Source: Rhytidiadelphus loreus
Lineage: Eukaryota > Streptophyta > Bryopsida > Hypnales > Hylocomiaceae
Direction of reading: 5' to 3'
Assembly: GCA_947034895.1 (NCBI GenBank)
Contig: OX344764.1
Span: 60,741,348 to 60,805,347 of the forward strand
DNA: 64,000 bases
The translations under genes were made by a program, and so were the position numbers. This document shows, one piece after another, positions 35,101 through 46,179 of this stretch. The notes under the pieces were generated by a model. That model saw nothing but the letters and a program-made list of their open reading frames with translations. It was not told the DNA's origin and did no database searches. Numbering within the stretch: position 1 is the stretch's first letter; each line of letters opens with the position of its first letter.

Positions 35101-36095
35101 GATATCTTGGTAAATACCCATAAACTTTGGGAAGTTTAATAAACAAGCTTAAGGGTAACTGCTAAAACTTTTGGTTGCCTGCTTCCTAGGTGGCGGAGAA
35201 ACAGAAGCAGTACAAGCTCTACCGGGAAAAATATGAAGCTGCAAGAAAGGTAAATTCGGTTTCATATTTGGGTGCTCCGTAATCGTTAGGATCAATCACT
35301 GTCTAGCTACTGACCATTGTAACAAAGATGTAAAGATACTTACAAGAGTTTTCTTAGTTTGTGTCACCCTCTATCATAATGAGCTGTTCACCGGATTGTT
35401 GTATAATGTGCTTAACCGAAGCAAACTGAATTTGACTTTTCAGGTAGAAGAGGAGAAATTCTTGAAGGCAATGAGGAGGGAAATGGTACCTACAGCCCGT
35501 CCAATGCCAGCATTTCCTCGACCACATTTTCCATTAAGGTACAAATTTTTAGACCACATCTGTTTTTAGTGAGCATGAACATCTCACTGATTCACCTTAA
35601 TAGGTTGAAAGAACATGCTAGTTAGCTTCTCTTTTCTTTGACCCAACTTATCTCAGACACCGTCGAGCTTCTGAAAAAGTAGATTGTTGCATGATGGCTT
35701 TTGTAATTGGTCGTTCTAGTTGCTTCAGTGACTGAAGTCTCGGTTGGATGCGTATACTTTATATAATCTTTGTTTACAGAAGAGTCATAAGTGTCAGTCC
35801 ATAAGTGTCAGTCTCACTCTTGCTTAACGTTAACAGAAGAGATCGACATGTCTCTCGAATCTGTGCTTTCCTTACTGGTATTTTACTTCATTCCTGGTTG
35901 ATTAATGTAGCTGCAGTAAGTGAAAGAGCATTGTGAACAGACTCTTCATTTACGCCGTTTAAAGTAGTTTGCAGTTTCTCTCTGAAAGAGCGTTAACCAG
36001 ATGCACTAAATATTTTCTGGTGCAGGTCTACAAAAGAGCCCACGAAGCCAGTGTCCCCTCAATTTTTGAAGAAATCACTTTTGAAGGAGCGATGA
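29187..36095 (+). CDS. TPX2: TPX2, spindle-assembly microtubule factor and Aurora activator, complete
   Basis: Nuclear, Ran/importin-controlled protein that nucleates and organises spindle microtubules. 21 exons: 29187-29361, 29794-29879, 30315-30667, 30815-30923, 31021-31140, 31258-31353, 31535-31626, 31766-31844, 32156-32218, 32448-32531, 32664-32740, 32888-32966, 33172-33237, 33341-33412, 33533-33610, 33945-34064, 34305-34471, 34896-35004, 35190-35249, 35444-35538, 36026-36095. All junctions are GT-AG and in phase, totalling 2250 bases (749 residues), close to the usual plant length. The N-terminal YECSAPKYYDF (residues ~21-31) matches the plant Aurora-binding start. Basic central repeats (PKFKARPL twice, F-x-x-RTDERAH several times) fit the importin-binding region. 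The C-terminal TPX2 domain is residues ~640-727 (LPPRPRKPLTVIEEF, EKQKQYKLYREKYEAARK, REMVPTARPMPAFPRP). Exon 4 could also start at the next in-phase AG. No defects seen. Confidence 0.95.
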
Positions 36096-38030
36096 TAACC
36101 CTAACCTCATGAATACCATTGAACACGTTCTTATTACTACATAAACTTTTCAATTTGTATGCGAAACTGGATTTAAAAGAAGACTGATTTGCCTTCAGGT
36201 AGTCACACTGCGATCACAGAATTTAGTAATCCTTATTTCTTGAGGCGTCTCGTATACAAGCACTCCCATTATCATTTGAATAGTTCTTCAGTCTTAAAGA
36301 GATGTTCTCCAGATTCAGGTTTATCAGCATTTGGGTATTATTAGAGGATTTTGTAGACTTATAACGTAAGGAAGTTTTTAATCTTCCAGCCAGTGTAACA
36401 AATGGAATGAAACATATATTGTCACCGAATCCATCAGCTGCAAATGAAACTTTGTGTTTTTAACTTTCTTGCAAGTCTCTTTTGTAGGATTCTACTTCAG
36501 TTAAGGTTCTTAAAGTGGTACCTTTTCCTCAAAACTGCATTTTTATCTACTTTCCAATGGAGTTAGCATTTCATTTGTTTTGAAAAGATTCTAATTGTTA
36601 AAGTTCGAGTCAATGTGCATTGTCCTAGGTCTAGGTGGTTTTGGGGTCTTTACATAGGTGACCAATGGCCATTGGTCTTTACTTAGTAAGATTTTCAATT
36701 ATCATAGGTGCCTATCAGGTTTATTGTTCGCTAGTCAAAAAATTATTAAAAGTGAAAAGAGGAGTTTGGCATCCATTTTCAAATAATTTTAGCTTTTGTA
36801 AAATTAGTTTATCTTGGATTCAATTAATTCCCCTTTCATGTAACCTTTGTCATACCTTCACAAGTCACAAAGTGTTTGAAGGGTGACAATTCAAACAAAA
36901 ATGGAGTGAGTTGGTACAACAACCCATGTGGGATATGTATATTAGGATGTTATCTTTGAAGGGTGGCAATTCAAACAAAAGTGGGGTGAGTTGGTACAAC
37001 AACCCATGTGGGATATGTATATTAGGATTTATAAAAGCTCAACCACTTCATTCAAGGTTTTATCATATTATTTGTAAACAATTTCATATATATTGCTCTT
37101 ATTGCCAAGATAAATTGTCCAACCCTAGGTGCTATTGATGCACACATGTTGTCACAATCATGCTTATTATTAAATTAATTAATTGCAACTTTCCAAGGGT
37201 TTGACCTCACTTTGTCAATGTACATGCATCAAATGGCACACTATTTTATATATATATATAAGTCAATTCTTGCTTCAAGAGCCTAAGGTCATGTCTAATT
37301 AATTAGTCTAATTGCTATTTAGTATGCCAATTGAAAATCCATATACTAAGGCAATTTACTCTTATTATGCAAGGAATGAAAGGTTAGAGATTGTTTTTGT
37401 CAATTTGTGGTAATCTTGACAACCAATGTTTTTGCACCACAATACAACTCAATTCAATAACTTGTTCGACTTTTATCTAGACTCCACAGCATCAAGCAAA
37501 TTGTCTTATATGACTTTCTTGTCACTCAATGTACAATTAGCTTTTGTTTTAAATCACAACCTAATTTCACAAGTTGAACTACATTCCATGTATTCAATTA
37601 CACTACATAATACTTTTCTATACAATCAGACTTGAACAAAAGTTGGAATTATTTTGATTTGTCAATTTCTTAATTCTATTGCTAATGATCATTGTTGAAT
37701 AATATGTCAATCATTTGCTAAGTAATACAATTCACAAATTAGCAAATTGATCCAGTCACTCATAAGCAATTAGTATTATTTCACTTTACAATCTTCAATT
37801 ACTTACACATATTAATTCTTCTAGTATCATTTTCATATTATAGAACTTAGAACAATCTTACACTCAATTTGCTTCACTCTCAATTCCAACAATTTTCCTA
37901 AACACATGCATTTCTTTCTACTCATCAAATTGCTATAAACTACAAATAAGATTTTCAGCAAACTTAACAAGCCTATCGAATGAAGCTTCTACATTTACAA
38001 CTCACACAATGTATAATGAGTGGAGAACAG
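36096..38030. other. 3' flank of TPX2 and AT-rich intergenic DNA
   Basis: The first few hundred bases are probably TPX2 3' untranslated region. Beyond about 36.6 kb only short unrecognised open frames and a tandem repeat are visible. Confidence 0.4.
36875..37034. repeat. tandem duplication, 2 x 80 bp
   Basis: TTTGAAGGGTGACAATTCAA at 36875 recurs at 36955 with one change. The full 80-bp unit, including GGTACAACAACCCATGTGGG, differs at only a few positions, so the duplication is recent. Confidence 0.92.
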
Positions 38031-38035
38031 CTTAA

Positions 38036-38979
38036 CCCCTCACAGCCCATGTCAAAAGTGTTATAAGTCTAAATTTGAATAAGGTATGAAAATCTCAACC
38101 GTAAAATCTTGTAGTGTGCATGTTGTAGATGGTGTAAATCAAATTTGGAATCATTTGACCGCATAGATTGAAAGATTATAATGTTCTAGTGTCGACAAAA
38201 GATGCTGAAATTATCCTAAAAACACATCTAGAGGTGAAATTCAATTTCTAAACCTACTCAAATAAAAAAACTTTAAACTTCTAAGTGATTCAAAACCAAA
38301 AGACAAACACTTTGGTGGGGGAAAAAATCATTCAATTGACCCATTGCGTTTGCAAAATTGTTTTGAAATGTCAAAAAACAGTGAAAAAAGTAGCAAAAAA
38401 ACACATCTATGGCTGAACCTAACTCTATTAAAATGTTTCTCAGTCAATCATAACTTCTTGTATTGATATAAAAATTTTACAACAAGAACAAGACTAGTAT
38501 GCGCAACTTTTCCAACAAAAATGATTGAAAACGAACCATGTCTGAAGAAGTTATAGGCCGCCAAAGTTCACTATAATGCAAAAATGTCTAGATTTTGAAC
38601 TTTGAATTGCTCCCAAGCATTCAAAACAACTTGGATTGACATGAAAATTTTACCACAATAATTAGACTTTATGGGGAACAAAATCCAACAAATTTTATTG
38701 AAAATTAACATTTGATGAAAAAGATGCAAGCCCCCAAAGTTGCAGCCATCTCAATGCAGAGTAATGAATTCAAATTGAACCTGCAAACTTTGAATGGCTT
38801 TCAAAAACTTAGTACATCTTGGATAGATCTGAAAATTTTAACACAAAAATTAGACTAGTTTGCGCAACTTTTCTAACAAGTTTGATTGAATTTGGACATT
38901 GAAGGCAAAAGTTACAATACTTTAAAGTTGACTACTAAACTGTGTGAGGACACTTTTGGTCCCCTTGGGTGGTGAGGGG
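38036..38979. mobile_element. TTAA-flanked CCCC/GGGG element G, 944 bp, with internal repeats
   Basis: TTAA (38032-38035) then CCCCTCAC. The right end is GTGAGGGG then TTAA (38980-38983). Inside are three diverged units about 180 bp apart (near 38450, 38630 and 38815), each with TTGGAT-x-GA-x-x-TGAAAATTTTA-like, ACAA-x-AATTAGACT and CCAACAA-x-x-TT-x-ATTGAA blocks. No coding frame. It is a subtype distinct from the CCCCTAAAG copies. Confidence 0.78.
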
Positions 38980-38999
38980 TTAACATCTATATTTTTTTT

Positions 39000-39205
39000 A
39001 TTTTGGAGGTGCGCAGTTGTTGTAGCAACATCGGGTACCAAATTTTGTACTTTTTATTTTGGAGGTGCGCAGTTGTCGCAACAACGTTGGGTGCTGAGAG
39101 GGGAAAAGCTTCTGCACTTTTGATTCTTGAGGTGCACGCACAGCAATATCAAGTGCCGAGTGGGAAACGGCTTCTACACTTTTGATTATGGAGGTGCACC
39201 GCAAC
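39000..39205. repeat. about 3.5 tandem units of roughly 62 bp
   Basis: TTTTGGAGGTGCGCAGTTGT starts units at about 39002 and 39058. Diverged units follow at about 39124 (GAGGTGCACGCACAGCAA) and 39188 (GGAGGTGCACCGCAAC). Each closes with a TGCACTTTTGAT-like segment. It lies directly after element G. Confidence 0.75.
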
Positions 39206-39248
39206 AGCTAGTAGAAAGAAGCTTTGGTTTGAAAGTGCACAAGGCAGT

Positions 39249-41035
39249 TTGGCGCATTTTTCTTCAACCAATGACATAGACTCAAGAGTTGGTGCCCAAG
39301 CCGATTTAGAGTTTCAGTTTATTTTTGTGATCATGCTTAAAAAGACAAGCAACTTGAATAATGCACAACAGGCAATAAAGGCATTAAATGGTGATGCTAT
39401 TGCCCTAGAGTGTCTTCTTTCGTCAATCTCTAATCCACTGCAATACAATTCTATACTACTATTTGCATTCCTATTTTCCATTGTTAGCTACATTCTGATT
39501 CTCTATTATTTCAATATTGTAGACTATTCATGAAGTTGGCATCAAGTTGGCATACCAAATCTTGGATGTAGCTTTATGAGATGAGTTTTGCAACCCACAT
39601 CTTATAGAGGTAATGTTCTATTTCTTCTATTGTTGCTAATGTTGCCAATTTATTTGTGTGCAATTCTAAACTTTTGACTTTTAATTAGAAATGCTTAGAG
39701 GAGTTAGAGTAAATATTCTTTCCACAAAATTCAAAATTTTAATTTTGACTATATCATTTATTAATAGCTTAGGATAGTATTGCAGAAGACACATATCTTT
39801 TGTTCTTACAATGATTTGTATAACTCGATTGAAATGAAATGGTTGGATGGTGTCTTGTTCAGATTTGTTCACAAGAGGGATTGACATTGTTGTCTTGCAT
39901 GTTACTGAAATGCTAGTGTTGTTATTTTGAGTTAATGTTAGTTGCTTGGTCTTATGATCTTCTTTCCCAAGTATTCTCATTTTGTCTCTTTCAAGTTAAT
40001 GAATAATTCTATTAATAAAGTATGGATTGAAGTTCTTGAAATTAGGTGAAAAAATCACATGTAGGTTAAAACTTACGAAAGTCATTAGTGCATTTTTTTC
40101 ATTGGGTTGTAAATTGGTTTTGCATGCTTAATAATTGTAATTAAGGTTGTAGGATAAACATTGTAGAATTTTGTATTTCTCATAGGTGTGCCGTTTTGGA
40201 TATAAAATTGTGTTAGGCTAGGGCTTTAATGTAAGTTATCACATGGTTAACAAAAATTTCAATTTAGAGTTCAAGGGTGCTCATTGTTAATTACTGTTGA
40301 GTAATGTGTGTTGAGCATTCATAATATTGTTTGAATTAGGTGAGAAAAGTGTCATGAATTGGCATGTGGTTACTTTGTTGTGTACATGTGTTGTTTGTAT
40401 TGTTATGATTACCAAGGTGCAAATTATAGGTGGTCATGTCACTTGGGGATGGAGGCAATGGCAACTTGATGAAGCTACTAGGAGTTTTATCCCAGAGAGG
40501 ATATTGGGCAACATGGGAGTTGGATGGGCGATATTGAAGGTAATTTGTGACCTTGCGAACACATAGATATAGATGTGCTTGTACATATACTTGTAAACAT
40601 TTAGAATCATCTTCTTTATGCTAATGTTTTTTAAACACTCTTTTATTTTTTGATCCTAAATTCTAAGCATTGCAAATGCATATTTATAGATTAAATATAT
40701 ACTCTTTGTGTTATAGTAAAGGTCATGTTCTTATGTGAATCTATAGTGTTTTTTGAATGCTAATTTTTCATGTTGTTCATGTTATATTATTGCTATTGGT
40801 GTTTTTTATAATTTCAATGTTATGACCATGTCTAATGCTTCTATGATGTTGCTTATTCCTCTCCATATTAGGTTGTTTAGAATACATGGGATAGAATTTA
40901 GAAATATCCAAAACTAAGTTTGAATTGTACATTCTTATTTGTTATGATCTGAAATTGTTCTTTAATACTAGTAATGCATATGTCAAAAAAATTAAGTATA
41001 AATGTAAGATATTGGTTTTATAGTGCATACCAAAT
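39249..41035. other. intergenic stretch with weak coding-looking fragments, unrecognised
   Basis: Plus-strand pieces such as KTSNLNNAQQAIKALNGDAI (39330-39420) and GWRQWQLDEATRSFIPERIL (40420-40520) look less random than the surrounding DNA, but no frame persists and I do not recognise a family. They may be transposon gene debris. Confidence 0.3.
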
Positions 41036-41039
41036 ATGT

Positions 41040-41264
41040 ATATGAAAAAAGGGGACACGCAAGTTTTATATGTAAAATATCCCAACTATAAAAATTGCAT
41101 GAAAGAATTTATAAAAAATCATAGGGTATTGAAAATATGCCCCTGGTAGCTTTTATGTAAAAATACGGTCATCTAAAATATAGTAATGAAGGTAAATAGC
41201 CCCACATCAAATACCCTCTTAACTTAGGTGTATACCTTAAATTACAAGGAGTGATCTCCCTGGG
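41040..41264 (-). mobile_element. inverted, truncated copy of the 1.8-kb CTCGGGGGGATC element
   Basis: Read on the minus strand it follows the left end of the elements at 42406 and 62173: CACTCCTTGTAATTTAAGG, TAAGAGGGTATTTGATGTGG, GACCGTATTTTTACATAAAA, AATACCCTATGA. The terminal G tract is degraded (GAGTGATCTCCCTGGG at 41249-41264). Similarity stops after about 225 bp, and no opposite end was found upstream. Confidence 0.75.
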
Positions 41265-41380
41265 AGTTTGTCAAGATTGAACACTAAATTCTTATTCAGA
41301 ATTTTCTATTTCTATTAAATTGTTTTGTTTCTAAGTTTTTCAATTGTAGACCTCATTTTTAGGTTCATAGGAAATTCAAG

Positions 41381-42397
41381 ATGGGTGATACAAACTCTCC
41401 GCAAGGATTTTCAATGGAGGATATGTAGAGAATGATGCAACAACTCCAAGAGGACAATGACAATTTTAGGAGCGCTTTTAAATGACTTCAATCAACTTCA
41501 AACTGAGTTGTTTCCTCAATTGCTCCTTCAATTTTGACCCCTTCTACAACTAAAGAGCCTCGAATTAGTCTTCCCAACAAGTTTGATGGTAATTGATCAA
41601 ACTTTCAAAACTTTGTAAATCAAGTGCGACTTGTTTTTTGACTCTAGCCTACAAGATATGCCACTGCTGAGTCGCAAGTGGGATTAATTGGTACCTTACT
41701 TAAGGGAGTTGCATTATCGTGGTTCTCCCCTTCATTAGAAAAGAACGCTCCAATTCTTGTAGATCTCAATCTTTCTTGGTAGAATTCAACAATACTTTTG
41801 GCGACACCGATAGGGTTCGAATAGCAACAACAAAATTTTGATGTCTCCAACAAAAATCGCTTGTAGCTTCAATATATGCATTAGAATTTCAGCTTCTAGC
41901 TAATGATGTGGATTAGGGCGACAATGCATTAATTAGTGCATTTCAATGGGGCTTACGTGACGATGTTAAAGACTTGTTATTAAATCTGTTAGATCTTATT
42001 TCTATATCAGAGGCTATCACGCAAGCCGTACAATGTCACAACCGGTTGTTCAAGCGGCGACAAGAACGGAGATCAGTCTTAGGATTATATCGATCAGACT
42101 TTGCGACACCAACACAACCAAATCCATCGATTCCATCTATGTTGGAACCAATGTAAATCGATGCAGTTTGGTTCAAGCCCTTGACGGAACAAAAAAAAGA
42201 AACGTCGACGTGAAGAGGGATTGTGTCTCTATTGTAGAGGACCATGACACGAAGCTAATGAATATCCAAATAAACAACAAAACACACCTCAAATTCAAAG
42301 TGCAAGTATTCTACATGAAAACGACAATGTCCAGCTACAATAGGGACCGTGCAGCTAGACTCTACACATTCATCTTCAATTTCAAGTCCTATACTGT
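41381..42397 (+). pseudogene. gag remnant of the Ty3/gypsy element
   Basis: It starts MGDTNSPQGFSMEDM and soon meets stops. The typical gag block LPNKFDGN followed by NFQNFVNQVRLVF is at about 41570-41640, and LIGTLLKGVALSWF at about 41690-41735. A zinc-knuckle remnant CLYCRGP-stop-HEANEYP lies near 42217-42261: two Cys and the His remain, a stop follows the Pro, and the last Cys is gone. The frame is then cut by the 1.83-kb element at 42406. Confidence 0.8.
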
Positions 42398-42405
42398 CCG
42401 CAAAT

Positions 42406-44231
42406 CTCGGGGGGATCACTCCTTATAATTTAAGGTATACACTTGAGTTAAGAGGGTATTTGATGTGGGGCTATTTACCTTAATCATTACATTTAAGATG
42501 ACCGTATTTTTACATAAAAAGCTAAAAAAGGCATATTTTCAATACCCTATAGTTTTTATAAATTCATTCATGCAAATTTTTAAGTGAGGCTATCTTACAT
42601 ATAAAATTGAAGTGTCCAATTTTCTCCCACCCCCACCCTTCTACACAAATTTTCTCTTCCATCTACTGCATCTATGTATGGCAGTATGAGGTATATATTG
42701 TGAAACCAACAATAATCAATTGAATTCAAGTGGCAATTTTTAACCCCTAAAGGCCAATTGTCCATTGAATGAACAATTGAAACTCTGGATAAATCCCTAT
42801 GAAGTCAATTTTGGTCAAATGTTCATAAAATTTTGATACAAGATATGAACATGTATCTTCTTAGTGAAAATATAATTTTTTTCCGCCCTAAATTTTTTTG
42901 GCAGCCCTTGCAATTTGGGCATCTTTGAGGCATCTTTGCAAAAACTCTCATCAGCTACTGAAATTTGGCATTTATGATACTAATAAAATATGTCATACAA
43001 TTATCAAAAATAATTTAGTTCTTAGATCCATGAAATCACATCCTCAAAGGAATCAAACTTTATTAGCTATGTTAGGGTGGCTTAAAAAAACCCTTTTCTT
43101 CTAACCTCAAGTCCTATTATCTTGCAATAATTATGTGAAGTCAAAGTTCTTAAAATTTTCCCAAATATTCTAAATGTTTGTCTCTAATTTTTAACCATTT
43201 GGATTTCAAATTAAAAAAATCTCATTGCACAAGAAATCATCCAAAAAAGACTAATGTATTGCGAATGCATTTAACCTCTTTGCATTGCAAGTTGATTCAA
43301 AAATTTCATGAGTGAACTAAACATCATATATTTATGAATAGTCAAAATCCTCATTTTTGTGTAGACCAAAAATTTTACTCTAAGAGGGCTTGAGGTCTAC
43401 TGATCCTAGTTTGCAAGAATGAGAATAAAGTGTTTTTTCTCACTTCAAACATTATAATTTTTCAATCCACTTGATCAAATGGGCTGAAATTGTTTCCACA
43501 CATTTCCATAATTATATAATACACTTTTATACAATTGGAATTTTTTTAAATAATTTTTTATTTTAGACAATGCATCAAAAATTGGCAATTTTGGATTTTT
43601 CCTCTTCCAAAACACCCTCTAGTCTTTAGGGGTTAATAACATTGAACACTTTAGAATTCCTAATGAAACTATCCCATGAAAATCTCATTCAATACGAGTG
43701 TGATCAATACATATGGCTTCAAAGATTAGAATTAAATGGACTATAAATTCTATCCTCATATTGTACAATTTTCAATTTGTTGAACCTACTAAGGTAAACC
43801 ACTAAACCTCTCTATTCATACAATGTGACAATTTTTCACTTCTAGTTGATGTCTTACATTTACATTAAAGAATACTATTTTTTTATATATACACTATAAG
43901 TACCATGGCACAATTTTAGTCGACCACCCATTATTGTAGATTTTCTTGACTATGTCCATTTTATCATCCATATGAAATTATTTGTCCACATCTATACTCA
44001 TCATACTATGAAAAATTTGCACAGCTTCTATTTGTCAAGGCTAACTTATTAATAAAAATTCCTATTATATGATGTTTTTACATACCCTAATTTATATATA
44101 TTAGAGTGTGTAGCATTTCATGAACCCTATAGTAGTTCTACAAATTATATAAAATTTTCCCCCTTTGAATTAAATGAACACTATCTTTTAACTCACGTAG
44201 TTTTCTAAAAACTGTGTGTGTTCCCCCCGGG
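42406..44231. mobile_element. 1826-bp composite DNA transposon, copy 1, inside the retrotransposon
   Basis: The left end is CTCGGGGGGATCACTC and the complement of the right end CCCGGGGGGAACACAC. CCGCAAAT flanks both sides (42398-42405 and 44232-44239), a clean 8-bp target duplication. It separates gag from the protease. It carries no transposase frame and contains TTAA element H at 42744-43632. An 8-bp duplication fits hAT-like elements and is also allowed for Mutator-like ones. The terminal sequence is not one I recognise. Confidence 0.88.
42744..43632. mobile_element. TTAA-flanked CCCC/GGGG element H, 889 bp, nested in the composite
   Basis: TTAA (42740-42743) then CCCCTAAAGGCC. The right end is GTCTTTAGGGG then TTAA (43633-43636). 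It is the same subtype as A and F and is found at the same place in copy 2 (element I). Confidence 0.82.
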
Positions 44232-44239
44232 CCGCAAAT

Positions 44240-44690
44240 CCTACACCGTGTTTTATTATTCCATTATTTTTAGGTTCTATGAAAATTGAAACCCATGCTT
44301 TAATAGATTCTAGAGCTTCCGCATGTTTTACAGATGAATCATTTGCCAAATTGCATAAAATTCCTTTAGTTCAAAAGACACTAGCAATTCATGTTGAGGT
44401 TATTAATGGATGATCACTATCTTTTGGTAACGTTATCCAAGAGACAATTCCTTTAGAAACCATATTAGGAGACCACAATAGCCATGTAGCTTATAATGTT
44501 ATCCATTCTCCTTCTAGTCTTATCATCTGAGGACTTTCTTGGCTTGAAAAATAGAATCCCCAAATTGATTGGTCAGATCGTAATATTACTTTTCTTCCTA
44601 AAACCCCTCTAATAACATAGTCTTTAGCAAAACTTGAACCTATTTCTTCCAAAAAAATTTAAAATACATTATTTATTGGAGCAAGAGCAT
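44240..44690 (+). pseudogene. aspartic protease remnant of the Ty3/gypsy element
   Basis: The open stretch reads FLGSMKIETHALIDSRASAC, where the active-site DSGAS triad region has become DSRAS. It is followed by NVIQETIPLETILGDHNSHV and LGLSWLEK, typical of retroelement proteases, but with stops at ING and before GLSW. Confidence 0.78.
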
Positions 44691-46170
44691 TCATGCGTGC
44701 TACAAAGACTATTGCTACCTTTGCAATCTATATGACTCCAACAATTAATGCAACGATAGCAACAAGTAAGCTTCCGGAGCAATATAAGTCTTTTGAAAAT
44801 GTTTTTGAAAAAAAAATGCAAATATGTTGCCTCAACAACAATTATACAATTGTGCCATTGATTTGGAGAAAGGCTCACAACCACCTTTTGGGCCAATTTA
44901 CAACTTATTACAAGATGAGCTTATAGTGTTTAAGTAATATATTGAAGAAAATTTAGCCAAAAATTTCATTCGACATTCAAAGTCTCCAGTTGGTGCTCCT
45001 GTTCTATCTGTGGAAAAAAGATGGATCTTTACGAATTTTAGTAGATTATCAAGGCATCAACAAGGTAACAAATTAAGAATCGATATCCATTGCCATTGAC
45101 TGCAAATCTTCTTAGCTACTTTAGTCAAGCAAAAATTTATACCAAAATTGATTTAAAAACTGCATACAACTTGTTATGTATTAAAGAGGGAGACGAATGG
45201 AAGACAACATTTTGGACAAGGTATGACCATTTTGAATACAATGTCATGCCCTTTGGGTTAACCAATGGATCAGCTTTCTTCCAACACTTGATGAACGATA
45301 TATTTCGAGAATTTTTGGATGACTTTGTCATGGTTTGTTTGGATGACATCCTTATATATTCCAAAGATGAAAAACAACACGAAGAACATGTCAAGTTGGT
45401 CCTTGAAAAACTTCAAAACAATGGTTTGTATGCAAAATTAGAAAAATGTGTTTTTCATACATCTAAGGTAGAATTTTTTGGTTATATTGTCTCAAATAAT
45501 GGAATATCAATGGATTCCAAGAAGATTCAAGCTGTATTAGATTGGGGCACGCCCAAAACAGTACGAGATGTTCAATGTTTCCTTGGTTTTGCAAACTTCT
45601 ATCGAATGTTTATAAAAAATTATTTACAAATTGCAACTCCTCTTACACGGCTTACTCGCAAGGATAAGTTGGATTCAAATCAAGAAGCAAAAAAAGCTTT
45701 TCAAATATTAAAAAAGGCTTTTACTATAGTTCCAATTTTGATCCATCCCGATTTTTCAAAGGCACTTTTTATAGAGACGAATGCTTCAAATTTTGCTTTG
45801 GGAGCAAGCTAGAAAAAACAAAAAACTACATCTCGTTGCATTTCATTCAAAGAAATCCAATGCTACAGAAATTAACTATGAAATTCATAATAAAGAATTG
45901 CTTGCTATTGTAGATTCCTTTGAAGAATGACGTCATCTACTTGAGGAAACTACTCATCAAGTAACAATACATACTGATCACAAAAATCTTGAATACTTCA
46001 TGTCTACTCATGTATTGAATCATCGTCAAGCTCGTTGGAATATGTCTTTGTCAAGATTTGATTTTTGTATTACATATCAACCCGGAAAACAACAAGGGTT
46101 GTCTGATGCCCTATCTAGACAATCTAATTTTATGCCAAAAGCGGGGGAAGAAGCATATGATTTACAATGA
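44690..46170 (+). pseudogene. reverse transcriptase and RNase H of the Ty3/gypsy element
   Basis: Upstream fragments (44860-45070) show PPFGPIYNL-like, KNFIRHSKSPVGAPV and DGSL-type blocks with a frame change. The open stretch 45090-45812 carries KIYTKIDLKTAYN, NVMPFGLTNGSAFFQHLMND and DDILIYSKD. The catalytic YLDD box reads CLDD (about residue 82 of this stretch). LGFANFYRMFIKNY follows. The RNase H part continues in pieces after the stop at 45812: [33 protein letters not shown] and [17 protein letters not shown]. Confidence 0.9.
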
Positions 46171-46179
46171 ACTACTCTT

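Noticed and set aside
41040..44231. gag region as cargo of a single transposon bounded by inverted ends
   Set aside because: Copy 1 (42406-44231) is complete in itself with an 8-bp duplication, and the inverted fragment has decayed ends, so two separate insertions are simpler.
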